A stretch of 41,282 nucleotides of DNA, taken from positions 1-41,282 of the forward strand of contig NZ_WRPO01000028.1 of assembly GCF_009746585.1 (NCBI RefSeq). Reading direction: 5' to 3'. The DNA comes from Novosphingobium aquimarinum (GTDB taxonomy: Bacteria; Pseudomonadota; Alphaproteobacteria; Sphingomonadales; Sphingomonadaceae). The translations under genes and the position numbers were made by a program. Shown here piece by piece: positions 40,161 through 41,282 of this stretch. Each line of letters opens with the position of its first letter. The first letter of the stretch is position 1. The notes below the pieces were generated by a model. That model saw only the letters and a list, made by a program, of their open reading frames with translations, was not told where the DNA came from and ran no database searches.

Positions 40161-41054
40161 ATGCCATCACAGATTGAAATGCGAGCGACCACGTCGCTCA
40201 AGGCTTACAGCAAGAACGCTCGTTCTCATTCCAAGAAGCAGCTGGGAAAGCTTAAGAAGTCCATCCAGGAATTTGGTTGGACGAACCCCCTTATCATTGA
40301 TGAAGCCGGCATGGTCTTGTGTGGCCATGGGCGCCTTGCCGCCGCGATCGAGCTTGGCATGACCGAAGTGCCGACGGTCAAGATCGATCACATGACCGAA
40401 GAGCAAAAACGTGCTTACATCCTGGCCGATAACCAGCTTGCCTTGGAATCGTCTTGGTCAAAGTCGCTACTGCGCGACGAGCTGAAGGGCCTTGCCGACT
40501 TTGGCTTCGATCTTGAACTGACGGGCTTTGACACGATCGAGATCGATCGCGCCATCAGCTTCGGAGACCCCGAGCCAAAAGCGGATGACGATGTTCATCT
40601 GCCTTGCGAGAAAGCCAAGCCGGTTTGCCGGATTGGGGACCTGTGGCAAGTTGGAAAGCACCGCTTGACCGTTGGCGATGCCCGCGACCCGGTGGCATAT
40701 GAGCGTTTGCTGGATGGCAAACGCGCGCAGCTCATATTGACCGATCCTCCTTATGGCTGCGCGATCGCTGGTAATGTGTCCGGCTTGGGTAAGGTCAAGC
40801 ACGAGGACTTCGTGATGGGGGCGGGCGAAACTTCGTTGCCGGAGTTTGCCGCCACGATCCTGCGCCCCGCTTTCAAACAGATGGCGCTCCACGCCAGTTC
40901 TGGCGCGATCGCATTTGTCTGCACCGACTGGCGCGCGGCGCCGCATCTTCTCGACGCGGCCCAGGGCGTGTTCGATGAGCTCAAGAACCTCATCGTCTGG
41001 GCTAAGACCAACGCTGGCATGGGGACGTTCTACCGGTCGGCGCACGAGCTGTGA
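40161..41054 (+). CDS. ParB-like/DNA-methyltransferase fusion, cut by an IS3-type element
   Basis: A 297-residue remnant. The N-terminal about 115 residues are a ParB-like nuclease/DNA-binding fold (YSKNARSHSKKQLGKLKKSI; IDEAGMVLCGHGRLAAAIEL; EEQKRAYILADNQL). The rest is an adenine or cytosine-N4 methyltransferase with the catalytic DPPYG motif (ILTDPPYGCAI). Full-length relatives of this phage/plasmid class are typically well over 400 residues; here the last codon CTG is followed directly by the IS terminus, which supplies the stop TGA. The S-adenosylmethionine-binding FxGxG motif, expected in the lost part, is missing, so the protein is probably inactive. ATG 40161 is preferred over GTG 40149, which lies in the upstream hairpin. 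Confidence 0.8.
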   Translation: MPSQIEMRATTSLKAYSKNARSHSKKQLGKLKKSIQEFGWTNPLIIDEAGMVLCGHGRLAAAIELGMTEVPTVKIDHMTEEQKRAYILADNQLALESSWSKSLLRDELKGLADFGFDLELTGFDTIEIDRAISFGDPEPKADDDVHLPCEKAKPVCRIGDLWQVGKHRLTVGDARDPVAYERLLDGKRAQLILTDPPYGCAIAGNVSGLGKVKHEDFVMGAGETSLPEFAATILRPAFKQMALHASSGAIAFVCTDWRAAPHLLDAAQGVFDELKNLIVWAKTNAGMGTFYRSAHEL

Positions 41055-41161
41055 GATGGTGCCGGTTTTCTGGACAGGGTGTTAAGCTACTCCCGACCTG
41101 ATGGATTGGTACGGGAATGAAGACGACGAGGAAGCGCTACAGCGCCGATTTTAAGGCCAAG
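41052..41161 (+). mobile_element. IS3-family element, left end fragment
   Basis: The sequence TGAGATGGTGCCGG at 41052 has the look of an IS3-type terminus, and 65 bases later a transposase start (MKTTRKRYSADFKAK) appears. The element begins immediately after a CTG codon of the methyltransferase gene and is broken after about 110 bases by an IS21-type end. The exact breakpoint is near 41161. Confidence 0.65.
41117..41161 (+). pseudogene. IS3-family transposase orfA, N-terminal fragment
   Basis: ATG 41117 is followed by 15 codons reading MKTTRKRYSADFKAK, the common N-terminus of IS3-group orfA proteins (helix-turn-helix). The frame then runs into unrelated DNA. GGTACGGGA upstream is a fair ribosome binding site. 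Confidence 0.6.
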
Positions 41162-41282
41162 TGTCAACGGCGGAGTAAAAGTCGTCCATTAGGCGGAGTA
41201 AAACCAGGCCACTTGATCCGGGTGTTGGCGAGCGCCGTGAGGGCGTAGCCCGAGCGGGGGTCGCCAACACCCGGATTGTCAT
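41162..41282. mobile_element. IS21-family element, terminal region
   Basis: The end starts TGTCAACGGCGGAGTAAAA. GGCGGAGTAAAA occurs twice (about 41168-41179 and 41192-41203), the repeated terminal motif pattern of IS21-type elements. Only the terminus lies inside the window, so neither istA nor istB can be called, nor the orientation fixed. Confidence 0.6.
41216..41276. repeat. 16-bp perfect inverted repeat inside the IS21-type end
   Basis: ATCCGGGTGTTGGCGA (41216-41231) and TCGCCAACACCCGGAT (41261-41276), 29-base loop. The length and perfection imply a real structural role, such as a terminator of the element's gene or a transposase site; no T-tract follows in the visible part. Confidence 0.65.

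Noticed and set aside
1..41282. CRISPR array, rRNA operon or replication origin
   Set aside because: No regularly spaced repeats, no rRNA-like sequence and no cluster of DnaA-like boxes were seen while reading.

Overview
The window is a piece of a high-GC alphaproteobacterial chromosome. The gene set points to the Sphingomonadales (Sphingomonas, Novosphingobium or Erythrobacter type): an alpha-type SspB, a LOV-HWE histidine kinase, a hisB-hisH-hisA-hisF-hisE run followed by a HIT protein, ybgC-tolQRAB-pal, a PEP-CTERM peptide, a bifunctional Rsh enzyme, and promoters of the alphaproteobacterial EcfG general-stress type (GGAAC-N16/17-CGTT). This placement is inferred from content only.

Both ends are mobile or accessory DNA. 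The left end (1 to about 4580) holds the start of an IS110-type transposase, a complete IS5-family (IS427-like) element with a -1 frameshift site, and an AT-richer gene for a fusion of a Swt1-type HEPN domain, an Hsp70 ATPase and TPR-like repeats. The IS5 element has cut off the 3' end of that gene. About 1.1 kb without a convincing gene follows. The right end (39405-41282) has tRNA-Ser(GGA), a second degenerate copy of its 3' end 208 bp away (an attachment-site signature), a ParB-like/DNA methyltransferase gene cut by an IS3-type element, and that element cut in turn by an IS21-type end.

The middle (4588-39324) is ordinary chromosome. 4588-9640 is a vitamin B12 uptake locus: btuD and btuC, divergent btuF, and btuB under a cobalamin riboswitch. 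9821-17700 is rich in stress and signalling genes: a Rieske protein, a LOV blue-light kinase with a single-domain response regulator, a GMC oxidoreductase with a cupin, and a small-protein/DUF2945/DUF1810 operon. Three EcfG-type promoters lie here. 17727-20343 (minus) carries dapD, gmk, a conserved hypothetical gene and sspB. 20515-24353 (plus) is histidine biosynthesis with an embedded PEP-CTERM mini-protein, then HIT. 24461-29073 is the Tol-Pal envelope operon. 29060-35847 holds a J-domain protein, a DASS transporter, a VOC protein, infC (apparently with an AUA start codon), a PdeM-type phosphoesterase, hemF and an Ig-like repeat protein. rsh and a cyclophilin-type isomerase, converging with overlapping stops, end the core region.

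The strongest candidates for new biology are the interrupted HEPN-Hsp70-TPR protein, the B12 locus in which a riboswitch-controlled minus-strand transcript could run antisense through btuF into btuCD, the EcfG-type promoter on the LOV kinase, the anchor-only PEP-CTERM peptide inside the his genes, and the AUA start of infC. No CRISPR array or rRNA was seen. All family calls rest on reading the sequence; no database search was run.
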